A DNA stretch of 64,000 bases from GCA-2746605 sp963704835 (GTDB taxonomy: Bacteria; Bacteroidota; Ignavibacteria; Ignavibacteriales; Melioribacteraceae). The DNA lies in assembly GCA_963704835.1 (NCBI GenBank), contig CAVPHW010000032.1:1-64000 (forward strand). The letters run 5' to 3'. Shown here in pieces: positions 37,880-48,449 of this stretch. The stretch's first letter is position 1; each line of letters starts with the position of its first letter. The notes beneath the pieces are model-generated. The model was not told the origin of the DNA, ran no database searches, and worked only from the letters and a program-made list of their open reading frames with translations. The translations under genes were made by a program, and so were the position numbers.

Positions 37880-39151
37880 ATGAAATTTAGTCGCATAATA
37901 ATTCTATTTACCATTCTTCTAGCAAGTGTTATTTCTTGTAGTGAAAGTAAAGATTCAATATCTAGTGTTAATACATCTCACTTGGATTACCTTTATGAAG
38001 AAATCACTTTTGATAGTAAAGAGATGGCAATTATACATATATATAGTAATTACCCAAGCTATGCTTATATTGATGACGAAGATGAAGGTGCCGCATGTGT
38101 TGATGATGCAGCTAGAGCCGCAATATTTTACTTGGAGAATTATAATTTCACTAATGATGCTCAAAGTTTGAGTAAAAATAAGAAGCTGCTAGAATTTTTA
38201 ATATATCTTCAGGCTGAAAATGGTTACTTCTATAATTTTATTTGGAGCGATTATTCGATAAATAAGGATTTCAAAACAAGTGTTGCTGAACCCAATTGGT
38301 GGTCTTGGAGAGCTTTATGGGCGTTGACCGAATCATATCCTTACTATAAAGAATCCGATCACACTACAGCCGAAAAAATTAAAAAAAGTATAGAAAATTT
38401 GATTATCTCAATAAAAAAAGATATTCCGAATGAAAGCAGAACAGAAAATTTTAATGGATTAGATATTCCTACATGGTTGCCAAATAAGTATGCTTCCGAT
38501 CAAGCATCCGTTCTTGTATTGGGGCTAGTAAATTATTACAATGAAACAAAAGATGAAATCATTTTAGCATACATCAAATTATTATGTGATGGAATTATGC
38601 AGATGCAAATTGTTGACCAAGAAAATAAATATTATGGTGCATTTTTAAGCTGGCAAAATATTTGGCATGCATACGGTAATAGTCAGGCTTATGCGTTACT
38701 AAAAGCTTATCAAATATTTGAAAATAATGCTATTCTGGAATCAGCAATAAAGGAACTTGATTATTTTTATCCAACTCTGCTAATGAATAATTATATAAGT
38801 TCTTTCAATATATCAAACGAGAATGAAACAATTCTTATTGAAGATGAAAATAAATATTCGCAGATAGCTTATAACAAAAGGCCAATGGTTTATGCTCTTC
38901 TTGAAGCTTATAAAATAACAAATGATGAAAAATATGCTGAGCTTGCAGGTAAAATTGGAAGATGGTTCTTGGGTGACAATCCGGCTAAAACAAAAATGTA
39001 TGATGAGAAAACCGGAATTGTCTTTGATGGTATTGAATCAGAACAAAAAGTTAATATGAATTCTGGTGCTGAGTCTACAATTGAAGCACTTTTTTCAATA
39101 CAAAAAATAATGAATAATAAAACAGCTTTTTATGCCTATAAATTAGAATAA
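37880..39151 (+). CDS. Lipoprotein with (alpha/alpha)6-type domain related to the GT4 C-terminal domain
   Basis: The 423-residue lipoprotein (lipobox ASVISC, Cys near residue 20) has an all-helical mature part. Signatures GAACVDDAARAAIFYLENY (about 70-90), NWWSWRALWALTE and a final KIGRWFLGDNPAKTKMYDE with NMNSGAESTIEALFSIQ match, in order, motifs in the C-terminal half of the GT4 fusion at 33158 (TDDNARALIL, RSIWALG, WFLGRN, GGESTLAFL). It is probably a periplasmic or surface member of an (alpha/alpha)6 glycosidase or lyase-like group, with acidic DD pairs as candidate catalytic residues. It sits between two GH130 genes. Activity unknown. Confidence 0.75.
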   Translation: MKFSRIIILFTILLASVISCSESKDSISSVNTSHLDYLYEEITFDSKEMAIIHIYSNYPSYAYIDDEDEGAACVDDAARAAIFYLENYNFTNDAQSLSKNKKLLEFLIYLQAENGYFYNFIWSDYSINKDFKTSVAEPNWWSWRALWALTESYPYYKESDHTTAEKIKKSIENLIISIKKDIPNESRTENFNGLDIPTWLPNKYASDQASVLVLGLVNYYNETKDEIILAYIKLLCDGIMQMQIVDQENKYYGAFLSWQNIWHAYGNSQAYALLKAYQIFENNAILESAIKELDYFYPTLLMNNYISSFNISNENETILIEDENKYSQIAYNKRPMVYALLEAYKITNDEKYAELAGKIGRWFLGDNPAKTKMYDEKTGIVFDGIESEQKVNMNSGAESTIEALFSIQKIMNNKTAFYAYKLE

Positions 39152-39153
39152 AA

Positions 39154-40278
39154 ATGACCGTTGATAAAATAATATTCTCTCCTAAAAATGTGGATCTTAA
39201 ATATTCACCTCTGCGTAAAAATATTAATGAACCGACATTCGTACTTGGAGCATTCAATCCAGGGTTGGAAAGATTAGATAATGGCAATTTGATTATGATT
39301 ATCAGAGTGGCGGAAGCTCTTGTAAATCAGATTGATAATGAGCAGCTAAAAATAATTAGATGGGTTAATAATGAGTACAGAATTGAATCCTATCCCGTAT
39401 CAAAGTTTGATACAACAGATCCTAGAAAGTTCTTAGCTACCTTCTATAAGCATTCAAAAGTTTATGCATTAACTTCATTTTCTTGGCTCTTACCGGTTGA
39501 GCTATCCGAAGATGGCTTATTAATTGTGAAAATTCATTATGATAAGATTATTGAACCTAGTTCTTCTTATCAAGAGTTTGGAATTGAAGACCCTCGAATT
39601 ACGAAAATTGATGATAAGTATTTTATGACTGTATGCGCAGTAAGTTCTGAACGTCATTCAACCGTACTTTACACTTCTAAGGATGGACTGAACTATGAAA
39701 ACTTGGGAATGATCTTGGATCATCAAAATAAGGACATGGTTATTTTTCCCGCAAAAGATTAATAATAAATACTATGCATTAACACGACCGTTAGGGAGAT
39801 CATTACTTTTTACCCTCATCAAGATTGTAAAAAATTACCTGGTCCAGCAATACAATTAAGTTCTTCTCCTGATCTCTTACATTGGCGACCATTTGATAAA
39901 GTACTCATTCAATTGTGTGAAAATTCAAAGATTGATGTAAAAATAGGTGGAGGTAGTCCTCCTGTATTAACTGATAATGGTTGGCTTATATTATTCCATG
40001 GAGTTGAAGAAAAAGGGAGTGTAGGCATTTATAGAACTTTCTGGGCATTACTTAACAAAAGTAATCCTTCTATTATTGAGCACATTGAAATTGACAAACC
40101 CATTCTTGAATCAAACGCAGAACTAACATCAAATACTTTGGAAGAAAAATTTGTTGAAGATGTAGTATTTACATCAGGCATTCAATCATTTGGGGATAAT
40201 TATATAGTAGCATCCGGCGAATTGGATCAATACTGCAGAATAACATATATTCCAAAAACCACTTTTAAAATCGGATAA
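39154..40278 (+). CDS. GH130 glycoside phosphorylase/hydrolase 3 (frameshifted)
   Basis: The third GH130 enzyme is about 374 residues long. It has PTFVLGAFNPGLERLDNGNL, FGIEDPRITKIDDKYFMTVCAVS (catalytic Asp in EDPR), DMVIFPAKINNKYYALTRPLG after a shift near 39760, a damaged part to about 39900 (rebuilt as PGPAIQLSSSPDLLHWRPFD), then KIGGGSPPVLTDNGWLILFHGV and EKFVEDVVFTSGI. The start ATG 39154 lies three bases after the lipoprotein stop. It is cytoplasmic. Its PGLERLDNGNL opening and WLILFHGV segment distinguish it from copies 1 and 2. Confidence 0.85.
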
Positions 40279-40287
40279 AGACTACTT

Positions 40288-42730
40288 ATGGAAAAAATAA
40301 AACTCAATAATGATTGGGAATTCAAATTAGCAAATACAAACTTCGTTGGACATAAATTAAACATAGAACAAGAGAAATGGTATAAAGCTAAAGTTCCCGG
40401 TACAATACACACAGATCTATTAGATAATAAAATTATCGAAGATCCATTTTATTCTGATAACGAAACTAAAGCAAACTGGATTGCCAATTGTGATTGGATT
40501 TATTCTAAGGAATTTACTTTTGATAAAATTGAAGATGAAGATTATCAAATCATTTTTGATGGATTAGATACGATTGCAGATATTTACTTGAATGATAATA
40601 TAATTGGAAAAGCAAACAATATGTTTGTGCAATACAAGTACGATGTTTCTAATTTTTTGAATAATGGAAAAAACGTTTTAAAAGTAAAATTTGAATCACC
40701 AAATAAATATAGTGAAGAAGAGGAAAGTAAATATTCTAAACTTCCAGTTGCCTTAAAATCGAGTAGAGTTTATATAAGAAAAGCACAATATTCATTTGGT
40801 TGGGATTGGGGTCCAGTTCTAACAACATCCGGAATATGGAAAGATGTTTATTTAATTAAAAAAGCAAAAGCAGAGATTGAAAACATTACATTTAAGACTT
40901 TATCTATTAGTGAAAATTCTGCAGAAATTGAGATTAGTATTAATGTAGAAAATAGAACGAATGATGAATTACTTTCTACAGTAAAACTTAGTCAATAACG
41001 ATGAAACTAAAGAAAAACAGATTACAGTTAAGACTAAAAAAAGTACGATCCGATTAACCGTTCCAAATCCCAAACTTTGGTATCCTAATGGGGAAGGGGA
41101 GCAAGAACTATACAATCTAACAGTTGTACTTTCTAACTATGAAAATATAATTTATGATATAAAAACAAAGACTGTTGGGATAAGAACAATTGATTTGATA
41201 CTAGAGACAAACAGCGAGCCTGAATATTTGTTTAAGATAAATGGTAAAGAAGTATTTTGTAAAGGGGCAGATTGGATTCCAGCAGATTCATTTTTACCAA
41301 GAGTCACAGATGAAAAGTATTTGGATTTATTAACAAAAGCCAAAAACGCCAACATGAACATGATTAGAGTTTGGGGTGGCGGTATTTATGAAAGCGATAT
41401 ATTTTATGAAATTTGTGATAAACTTGGTTTACTTGTCTGGCAGGATTTTATGTTTGCTTGTGGAGCATACCCAGAGCATGAAGAAATTATCGAAAATATT
41501 AAAGAAGAAGTTTCTCAAAATATTTACAGATTACAACATCATCCCTCAATTGCAATTTGGTGTGGAAATAATGAGAATGAATGGGGCTGGTATCAGGATC
41601 AAATAACTCCTGTTAAGGAATTACCTGGATATAAAATTTATAATTCAATTATTCCTAATATTCTTGAAGAAATTGATCCCAGTGCAAATTATTGGCAGTC
41701 TTCTCCTTTTGGAAATGATGAAGACCCAAATTCTACAAAAAGCGGAAATACACATCATTGGGATATCTGGAGTTTTTGGAAAGACTATACAGAAGTAAAA
41801 AAAGATGATAGTCTATTTGTAACTGAATTTGGATTTCAAGGACCAGCGAATATAGATACTTTTAATAAATATATTCCGGTCAAAAACAGAAAAGCTCAAG
41901 ATCCAATTTTTGAATTTCATAATAAACAAGTTGAAGGCCCAGAAAGATTATTTAAATTTCTATCCTCACATTTGCCTGTTGAAACTAACTGGGAAGATTT
42001 TATTTATTTAACCCAACTCAATCAAGCATTTGCCTTAAAAACTTGTTTAGAACACTGGAGAACAAACGGCAGAACAAACGGAAGCATTATTTGGCAGTTA
42101 AATGATGTGTGGCCAGTTACTAGTTGGTCGCTAATTGATTCTGATTCACTAACAAAAATGTCATACCATTTTGTTAAGAATACTTTTACTCCACAAATTG
42201 CATATTTTTTAAAAAATAATAATTCTGTCGAGTTGTATGTTCAGAATCAGAGTAAAGATAAATTTATTGGTAGTTATAAAATCTTCTTCATTAATACATC
42301 TTCAGGCAAGATAATAAAGGAATTTTCAAAAGATGTTACACTAAATGAGAAGAGCCAACTTAAAGTAGAGACATTTGAATCATCCGAAATTATTAATGAC
42401 AAAACTATTGTGTTCGCAAAACTCTATAATGGATCTACTGAGTTAATCAATTCTAATTACTATAAAACACTTCCGTGGAAATATTACAATTTAGCAAAAG
42501 CTGAATTATCTTTAAAAATAAATATTGAAAATGGAACAAAACGAATTTCAGTTGTAAGCGATAAACCTGTTTATTTCGTTGATTTATATGCCCCAGGAGT
42601 TGAGTTTTCAGCAAGAGGTTTTAATATAATAACTGGTGAAGAAATCATTGTGGATATATTAAGCGCTAATTCTCCAGATGTAAAAATCGAGGATATTAAA
42701 ATATTCTCATTAAATAATTATTTAGAATAA
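40288..42730 (+). CDS. GH2 beta-mannosidase (1 frameshift)
   Basis: An 813-residue GH2 enzyme after removing one extra base near 40990. The N-terminal sugar-binding jelly roll (KVPGTIHTDLLDNKIIEDPFYSDNE) leads to the FSFGWDWGPVL-type motif, an Ig-like domain, and a TIM barrel. The barrel carries CKGADWIPADSFLPR, MIRVWGGGIYE, WCGNNENEWGW (acid/base Glu) and VTEFGFQG (nucleophile Glu). The VPGTIHTDLL and WQLNDVWPVTSWS features are those of beta-mannosidases, which release mannose from the non-reducing end of beta-mannosides. There is no signal peptide. It starts nine bases after the third GH130 gene and ties the locus to mannoside breakdown. Confidence 0.92.
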
Positions 42731-42764
42731 AAGTTTTTATCACTTAACCTGGATATTTTGCAAA

Positions 42765-45700
42765 ATGATTAAGATTATTTTTCTTTGTTTGATTTTTGCA
42801 TCAGGAAGCATTGCACAGCAAATTAACATCAACCGTATTAGTATAATGCCGGATTTCCCTCAGCCATATTTAATGAGAGATTGGAAATCGGTAACCCTTG
42901 GCTATGACTCATTAGTCTTTGATCAGACTAAAACTGGTACTTACTTGCCACTTATTTTTTTTAGAAATAATACTGTGAATTATCCAGGGGATCTTAGTTT
43001 CGGTCTGCATACTGTTGTTGGAACAAAATCACCATCATCGGGAGAGGCTATTAATGTATTACCAGCAGTTATCGGTGCCTCCTTAGTTGGTGTGGATAAA
43101 TCAAATCAAAATGGATACAATTGGGTTAAGATGTGTCGGGAATATTTTAATAACCGACCAGAACAAAATGTGTATAAAAATCACCCGGTTGATGACACCT
43201 ATGATGACTGGTGGTACATAACAATGCCTAGTGTATTTTTCTATCAATTATATGATTTATATCCGAATACTATTGATTTTGATTACCAATTTAAAAAAGT
43301 TGCAGATCAGTATTTAACGTCCGTTGAAAAAATGGGTGGAAAAGCAACTCCTTGGACACGACCAAATATGAATCACAGAGGATGGGATTTTTCAACTATG
43401 ACGCCTTATACGTCTGGTGTTAAAGAACCTGAGGCTGCTGGAGCAATAGCGTGGATCTTATACAATGCATATAAAGAAACAGGCGAAATAAAATATAGAA
43501 TAGGTGCTGAGTGGGCGATGGAATTTTTGAATGGATTAGTACTAAATCCGTCATACGAATTACAACTTCCTTACGGGGCCTATACAGCCGCCAAAATGAA
43601 TGCCGAATTGGGAACTAATTACAATTTAGAAAAAATGGTTAATTGGTGTTTCGAGGTTGGGTCACTCCGTAATTGGGGTGCTATTTTAGGTACTTGGGGT
43701 GGATTAGATGTTTCCGGATTAATCGGTGAAGTAAATGGCTCGAATGATTATCCTTTTCTAATGAATACGTTTGAACACGCTTCCGCTTTGGTACCAATAG
43801 TCAGATATGATGAAAGATTCGCTAATGTTATTGGTAAATGGATACTTAACGCAGCAAACGCTACAAGGTTATTCTACACAGATTATTTACCGGATAACAA
43901 ACAAGATAGCGAAGAATGGTCACACCAATTTGATCCTAATTCATATATTGGACATGAGGCTATGCGCCAGTCTGCCTTTGGCTCAAGTCCATATGCAACA
44001 GGGGATGCTATTGATGGAGGTTGGGGAGCTACAAATTTAGCTCTATATGGCTCATCACATGTTGGGATTTTTGGAGGAATTATTGATACAACAAATATTC
44101 CAGGAATTTTAAGATTAGATATAACTAAAACAGATTATTTCAGTAAGGGAAGTTATCCAACTTATCTTTTATACAATCCATTTTCAGAAGATAAAGTAAT
44201 AGAAACAGATTTAGGCGCAAGTAGTTTTGATGTTTATGAGATTATCTCAAATAGTTTTCTTAAAACAAATGTGAGTGGTAAAGTTCAATTATCCATACCC
44301 GCAAAAAACTCAATTGTTGTAGTGTTAACACCTTCCGGAATGACAGGAGAATTTATTCTAAATAGGTTTTTAGTAAATGGAATTGTTGTTGATTATAACT
44401 CAGGAAATAGTTTGTCAAATATTCTCCCAAGAATTAAGGCATTAGTACCCGAAAAGACAACAGTATTAAAAGGTGATAGTGTTATTGTGTACTGCACAGC
44501 TGTTGATAATGACAATGATATTCTAAATTACGTCTGGAGTAGTAGTGAGGGAACTATAATTGGTGAAGGACGGAATGTTAGATGGATATTGCCTGACATA
44601 AAAGGTGAATATAAAATAAGCATTATTGTGTCTGATAATAATGGTGGGCTTGTCTCTTCGGAAGCAATGGTAAAAGTTGTAGAAGCTTTTAATGAAAGTC
44701 CTCAGATACTTAATTTTATTGCTGACCCAAGAAAGATAGATCTTAAGGCAAAATCAGGAATTTCATGTAACGCAATAGATAGTGATAGTGATGAACTTGT
44801 TTATGAATGGAAAAGTGTGTCAGGAAACATTGAGGGAATCGGTAAATCCGTTATTTGGACGGCACCAGCGGAGTCTGGCAATTATTATGTGTCCTGTAAA
44901 GTGAATGATGGGAAAGGAGGAGAAACTCGGGATAGTATTTCTATTTCTGTGAGAGATCTGTCAATTCAGCAATCAGGAAATCTGATATGTTTTTATCCCT
45001 TTAACGGCAATACAAATGATGAAAGTGGAAATGGCAATAATGGAGTTTTATCAGGAGCTTCATTAATAGCTGATCGATTCGGAAATGGCTCCAGCGCTTT
45101 AAGTTTTGATGGAATTAATGATAATGTGAGGGTAACTAATAGTATCAATATTAATTTTAAGAAAGCTATCAGTCTAAATTTTTGGATGAATATTAATTCA
45201 TTTCTTGAAAGAGAGCAATATGTTATTTCACATGGTAATTGGGAAAGAAGATGGAAGGTTTCTATTGGCAACAATCGTCTCCGATGGACAATTAAGACAG
45301 AAGCAGGCATTACTGATCTGGATTCTGAATTAAAATTAAAAACAAGCACCTTATATAATATTACAACTATTTTTTCCGGCAATGAAATGGAGATATTCAT
45401 CAATAACCAGTTGGATGCATTTAAATATTGGTCGGGAGATCTACTTACAACAGATATAGATTTAACAATAGCCCAAACCGTACCAGGAGATAATAATTAT
45501 AATTTCAAGGGGATTCTGGATGATATAAGAATATTTGACTATGCCATATCACTCGATGAGATCAATGAACTTTATGATTTTTCAACTGATGTTGAAAATG
45601 GAAATAACATAACAATCCCTAATTCCACTAAACTTTATCAAAATTATCCTAATCCTTTTAATGGACAAACACAAATAAGTTATGATGTTAAAGGTAATTC

Positions 45701-45899
45701 TGAAATTAGCTTGGTTATTTATGATTTACTTGGACGAAGAGTAAAAACACTTGTTAAAGAAGCCCAAACTCCTGGGAATTATAATGTTACTTGGGATTCA
45801 AAAGACTCAAATGGAAATCGATTGGTATCGGGGATTTATTTTGTGAGACTAAAAGCAAATAGCTTGGTGGATACTAAAAAGATAATTTTGCTTCAATAG
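42765..45899 (+). CDS. Large secreted multidomain putative glycosidase with Ig-like, LamG and T9SS domains
   Basis: A 1044-residue secreted protein with a signal peptide ending GSIAQ. Residues about 20-520 are helical and aromatic-rich (HPVDDTYDDWWYITMPSVFFYQ, EPEAAGAIAWILYNAYKETGE, GGWGATNLALYG) and look like an (alpha/alpha)-barrel glycosidase or lyase. Then come two PKD/Ig-like domains (about 565-740, each with a VYCTAVDNDND or CNAIDSDSDE calcium-style loop) and a LamG/concanavalin-like domain (about 745-930: FYPFNGNTNDESGNGNNG ... LDDIRIFDYAIS). The C-terminal T9SS domain reads YQNYPNPFNGQTQISY ... KKIILLQ. I do not recognise the catalytic family. It likely attacks the polysaccharide outside the cell. 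Confidence 0.75.
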   Translation: MIKIIFLCLIFASGSIAQQININRISIMPDFPQPYLMRDWKSVTLGYDSLVFDQTKTGTYLPLIFFRNNTVNYPGDLSFGLHTVVGTKSPSSGEAINVLPAVIGASLVGVDKSNQNGYNWVKMCREYFNNRPEQNVYKNHPVDDTYDDWWYITMPSVFFYQLYDLYPNTIDFDYQFKKVADQYLTSVEKMGGKATPWTRPNMNHRGWDFSTMTPYTSGVKEPEAAGAIAWILYNAYKETGEIKYRIGAEWAMEFLNGLVLNPSYELQLPYGAYTAAKMNAELGTNYNLEKMVNWCFEVGSLRNWGAILGTWGGLDVSGLIGEVNGSNDYPFLMNTFEHASALVPIVRYDERFANVIGKWILNAANATRLFYTDYLPDNKQDSEEWSHQFDPNSYIGHEAMRQSAFGSSPYATGDAIDGGWGATNLALYGSSHVGIFGGIIDTTNIPGILRLDITKTDYFSKGSYPTYLLYNPFSEDKVIETDLGASSFDVYEIISNSFLKTNVSGKVQLSIPAKNSIVVVLTPSGMTGEFILNRFLVNGIVVDYNSGNSLSNILPRIKALVPEKTTVLKGDSVIVYCTAVDNDNDILNYVWSSSEGTIIGEGRNVRWILPDIKGEYKISIIVSDNNGGLVSSEAMVKVVEAFNESPQILNFIADPRKIDLKAKSGISCNAIDSDSDELVYEWKSVSGNIEGIGKSVIWTAPAESGNYYVSCKVNDGKGGETRDSISISVRDLSIQQSGNLICFYPFNGNTNDESGNGNNGVLSGASLIADRFGNGSSALSFDGINDNVRVTNSININFKKAISLNFWMNINSFLEREQYVISHGNWERRWKVSIGNNRLRWTIKTEAGITDLDSELKLKTSTLYNITTIFSGNEMEIFINNQLDAFKYWSGDLLTTDIDLTIAQTVPGDNNYNFKGILDDIRIFDYAISLDEINELYDFSTDVENGNNITIPNSTKLYQNYPNPFNGQTQISYDVKGNSEISLVIYDLLGRRVKTLVKEAQTPGNYNVTWDSKDSNGNRLVSGIYFVRLKANSLVDTKKIILLQ

Positions 45900-45948
45900 A
45901 GCACACTAATTAATTAAATATAAATTCTTATTTAAAAAGATATTAAGT

Positions 45949-48417
45949 ATGTGTAATAAAATGATAAATTTATTTAGACCGATGTATTTATCACTTATGC
46001 TAAGTTTAATGGGAATGAACGCACATGGTCAGAACCTTAAACTAAAAGTAGAAGGAGATACTATTCAAGGCTTTTGTGTTGCAATTTATGATGATGACAA
46101 ATTACTAGTTAAAAACAGTGAAGAATTTTCAATTGAAATGTACAACCTTGATAGGAGCATAGTGGCAAATTTGCCAAAATGGACCGGACATGATTGGACT
46201 GGTGATGAAAAACAAATCGTTTTAACTAGAGAATCTTACATTAAAGAGTTTGAGGTAAATTTATCTGTTCAAGTTAAATATCAAATAGTTAATGAAAATG
46301 TAATTAAAAAGAGCGTTGAGTTATTTCAACCAAATATGCCTAATATTTATTACATATTGCACGTAACCTCCAAACCTGCCGAAAAACCAGAGCGTTACGT
46401 AACATTTGAATACGATAATTTCCCTGGAGGATTTGTACATGAAATATTTCCTGCTGCAGGGTTCGTTACCAAAGAAAATACTTTAGTTGGATTTCTAACT
46501 GATGCTGGATATAAAAATCAGTTTACAAGAAATACACGGCGTAGAGTGCTGCGGGGTGGTGGATTTGTAGGTATGCGTAGATTGCCGGATGTTAATTTAT
46601 TCTCAGTTGCAACATCATCTGAAAGAGTCGACAATATTAATTATGTAAAGCAAACATTCGGTGAGCTATATAATCTCGACGCTGGTTCTGAAACAGAATT
46701 AAAAATTAGCCGTGATTTTAAGAAGGAAGGTAATGCAGAGATACAAATTGATAATAATCTAATTGAAATAAATAGTCACCCAGGTGGAAGAGCGGGAATT
46801 GAATTTATTGCTCCTTTGAGCGATCAGAAATTATACTCAATATCATTTTTAGCTAAAGGTAATTCAGGCGTCGCGCTAAAACTTTTCAGAGTCAAAAATG
46901 GAAAAAAGACTATTGAACTTGAACATGGTGTAAAATACATTGATAATTTTACAACTGCCGAAAATGAATGGACCACATTTAAGGGAAGCATATTAGTTCC
47001 TTACATAGAAAAAGATTCTGTAGCTATGTTTATAGGCACTCAGTTGGGGAAAGAATGTAAACTTGAAATTAAAGATTTAACGATTGTAGAACATCAACCA
47101 CATAAGGAAGCATACAATATTCTCCCGATTGGTAAAAAAGTGGAGAAAACTACGTACATATTTATTGAACCTTGGGAATCACATCAGCAATTTATGATCT
47201 CCTCTCAAGCGCGTTTAGCAGAAGGGAAAAATTTTAAGGGGACGCTAATTGAAAAAATGTTGTACGCTAATTTAAATATGCTGACCTGGATTACAGATAC
47301 TGAGGATTTTACTCCATTCAATGTTCCTAATATGAATTATGCTCCAGATATGTATAACCGTGATACATTTTTTTCGATTGTAGCTACCTACAATAAAGAA
47401 TTGAATCTTTCCATTTGGGAGCAATGGGGGAATACTCAAACTCCAAAGGGGGCAATTGGGACTATTGTTACGCCACTTATGGGTTCGACTGAAGCTAAAG
47501 ATAATGAAGCAACAATCCAGTGGTTAATTTGGGCTATGCTGAATCAGCGACGATTCGATGTAAAACTTCCACACGATAGAATTAAAAAAGCTGTTGATTA
47601 TGTGTTGAATGAATTTGATGCAGACCGAGACGGAATATGTAAATCACATTTCTCATTAAGTCAGGTAGATATTGTAGATTTTAATCCTAAAACAGACAGA
47701 CTTGGCGTTAATCAGGGAATGTTAGCAATTGCCTTAAGAACTATAAAAGAGCTAGGATTTGATATTTCTGAAGAATATATACAAAAGGCAGAAGCAGAGT
47801 ATAAAAATTTTTATGATGTAGAAAGGAAACATTTACTATTCGACAGGAATTATCCTGATGTAATTACATTTACTGACTTGGAGCCAGAATTTTTCTCCTT
47901 ATGGTTATTTAACAGAGCTTTGCTAACTGATGAAATGGTAATTAATCATCTTGATCAGATGCCGATTTTGAATAAAGTTGATGATTCTCCTCACCCAGAA
48001 TATGGAACTACCGCGCCTATTTGTGTAAGGTTGACAAATGATGAACAAAAATATTCATACCTCTCAGTGGATTATCAGCCTTTTGAAGAATTTGGAGTAA
48101 ATAATTACGCTGATGGTAAAAGGGACGGATTTTACTATAACGGTGGAAGTTGGTTTAGATCAGAATATTGTGCTTATGTTGTTGGGTTAAAACATGGATG
48201 GGAAAAAGCAAATATATTAATGGAAAACAGAATTTGGGCAGAAATATATCTTAACCCCAAATGGCCATTCAGTAAAGAATTTATTCCAACAAAATGGAGA
48301 ACTACAGATAGCTGGTGGACCTCTTCTAGAGGATTAGCATGGAATGTTTTTATTCTTATGGCTAACGAAGTGGCTGGAATTAGAACTCCTGATATGGATC
48401 CCGATTATAACAAATAA
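45949..48417 (+). CDS. Exported putative (alpha/alpha)6 glycosidase with beta-sandwich domain
   Basis: An 822-residue exported protein; the signal peptide ends NAHGQ (start 45949, or ATG 45961). An N-terminal beta-sandwich (about 30-240) and a second carbohydrate-binding-like module (about 245-385) precede a helical catalytic-type domain (about 400-815). That domain has NYAPDMYNRDTFFSIVA, GAIGTIVTPLMGSTEAKDNEATIQWLIWAML and WTSSRGLAWNVFILMANEVA. The plan resembles GH63/GH15/GH78-type exo-glycosidases; candidate acids are Asp in NRDTF and Glu in DNEAT. No T9SS tail, so it may stay periplasmic. Family assignment is uncertain; its place after GH2 supports a glycan-degrading role. Confidence 0.7.
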   Translation: MCNKMINLFRPMYLSLMLSLMGMNAHGQNLKLKVEGDTIQGFCVAIYDDDKLLVKNSEEFSIEMYNLDRSIVANLPKWTGHDWTGDEKQIVLTRESYIKEFEVNLSVQVKYQIVNENVIKKSVELFQPNMPNIYYILHVTSKPAEKPERYVTFEYDNFPGGFVHEIFPAAGFVTKENTLVGFLTDAGYKNQFTRNTRRRVLRGGGFVGMRRLPDVNLFSVATSSERVDNINYVKQTFGELYNLDAGSETELKISRDFKKEGNAEIQIDNNLIEINSHPGGRAGIEFIAPLSDQKLYSISFLAKGNSGVALKLFRVKNGKKTIELEHGVKYIDNFTTAENEWTTFKGSILVPYIEKDSVAMFIGTQLGKECKLEIKDLTIVEHQPHKEAYNILPIGKKVEKTTYIFIEPWESHQQFMISSQARLAEGKNFKGTLIEKMLYANLNMLTWITDTEDFTPFNVPNMNYAPDMYNRDTFFSIVATYNKELNLSIWEQWGNTQTPKGAIGTIVTPLMGSTEAKDNEATIQWLIWAMLNQRRFDVKLPHDRIKKAVDYVLNEFDADRDGICKSHFSLSQVDIVDFNPKTDRLGVNQGMLAIALRTIKELGFDISEEYIQKAEAEYKNFYDVERKHLLFDRNYPDVITFTDLEPEFFSLWLFNRALLTDEMVINHLDQMPILNKVDDSPHPEYGTTAPICVRLTNDEQKYSYLSVDYQPFEEFGVNNYADGKRDGFYYNGGSWFRSEYCAYVVGLKHGWEKANILMENRIWAEIYLNPKWPFSKEFIPTKWRTTDSWWTSSRGLAWNVFILMANEVAGIRTPDMDPDYNK

Positions 48418-48449
48418 TAAAGTTAAAGTGAATTAATAAAGGATTGAAC

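Noticed and set aside
44993..45403. Minus-strand 136-codon frame
   Set aside because: It is antisense to the LamG-like domain of the secreted protein, which has clear family features.
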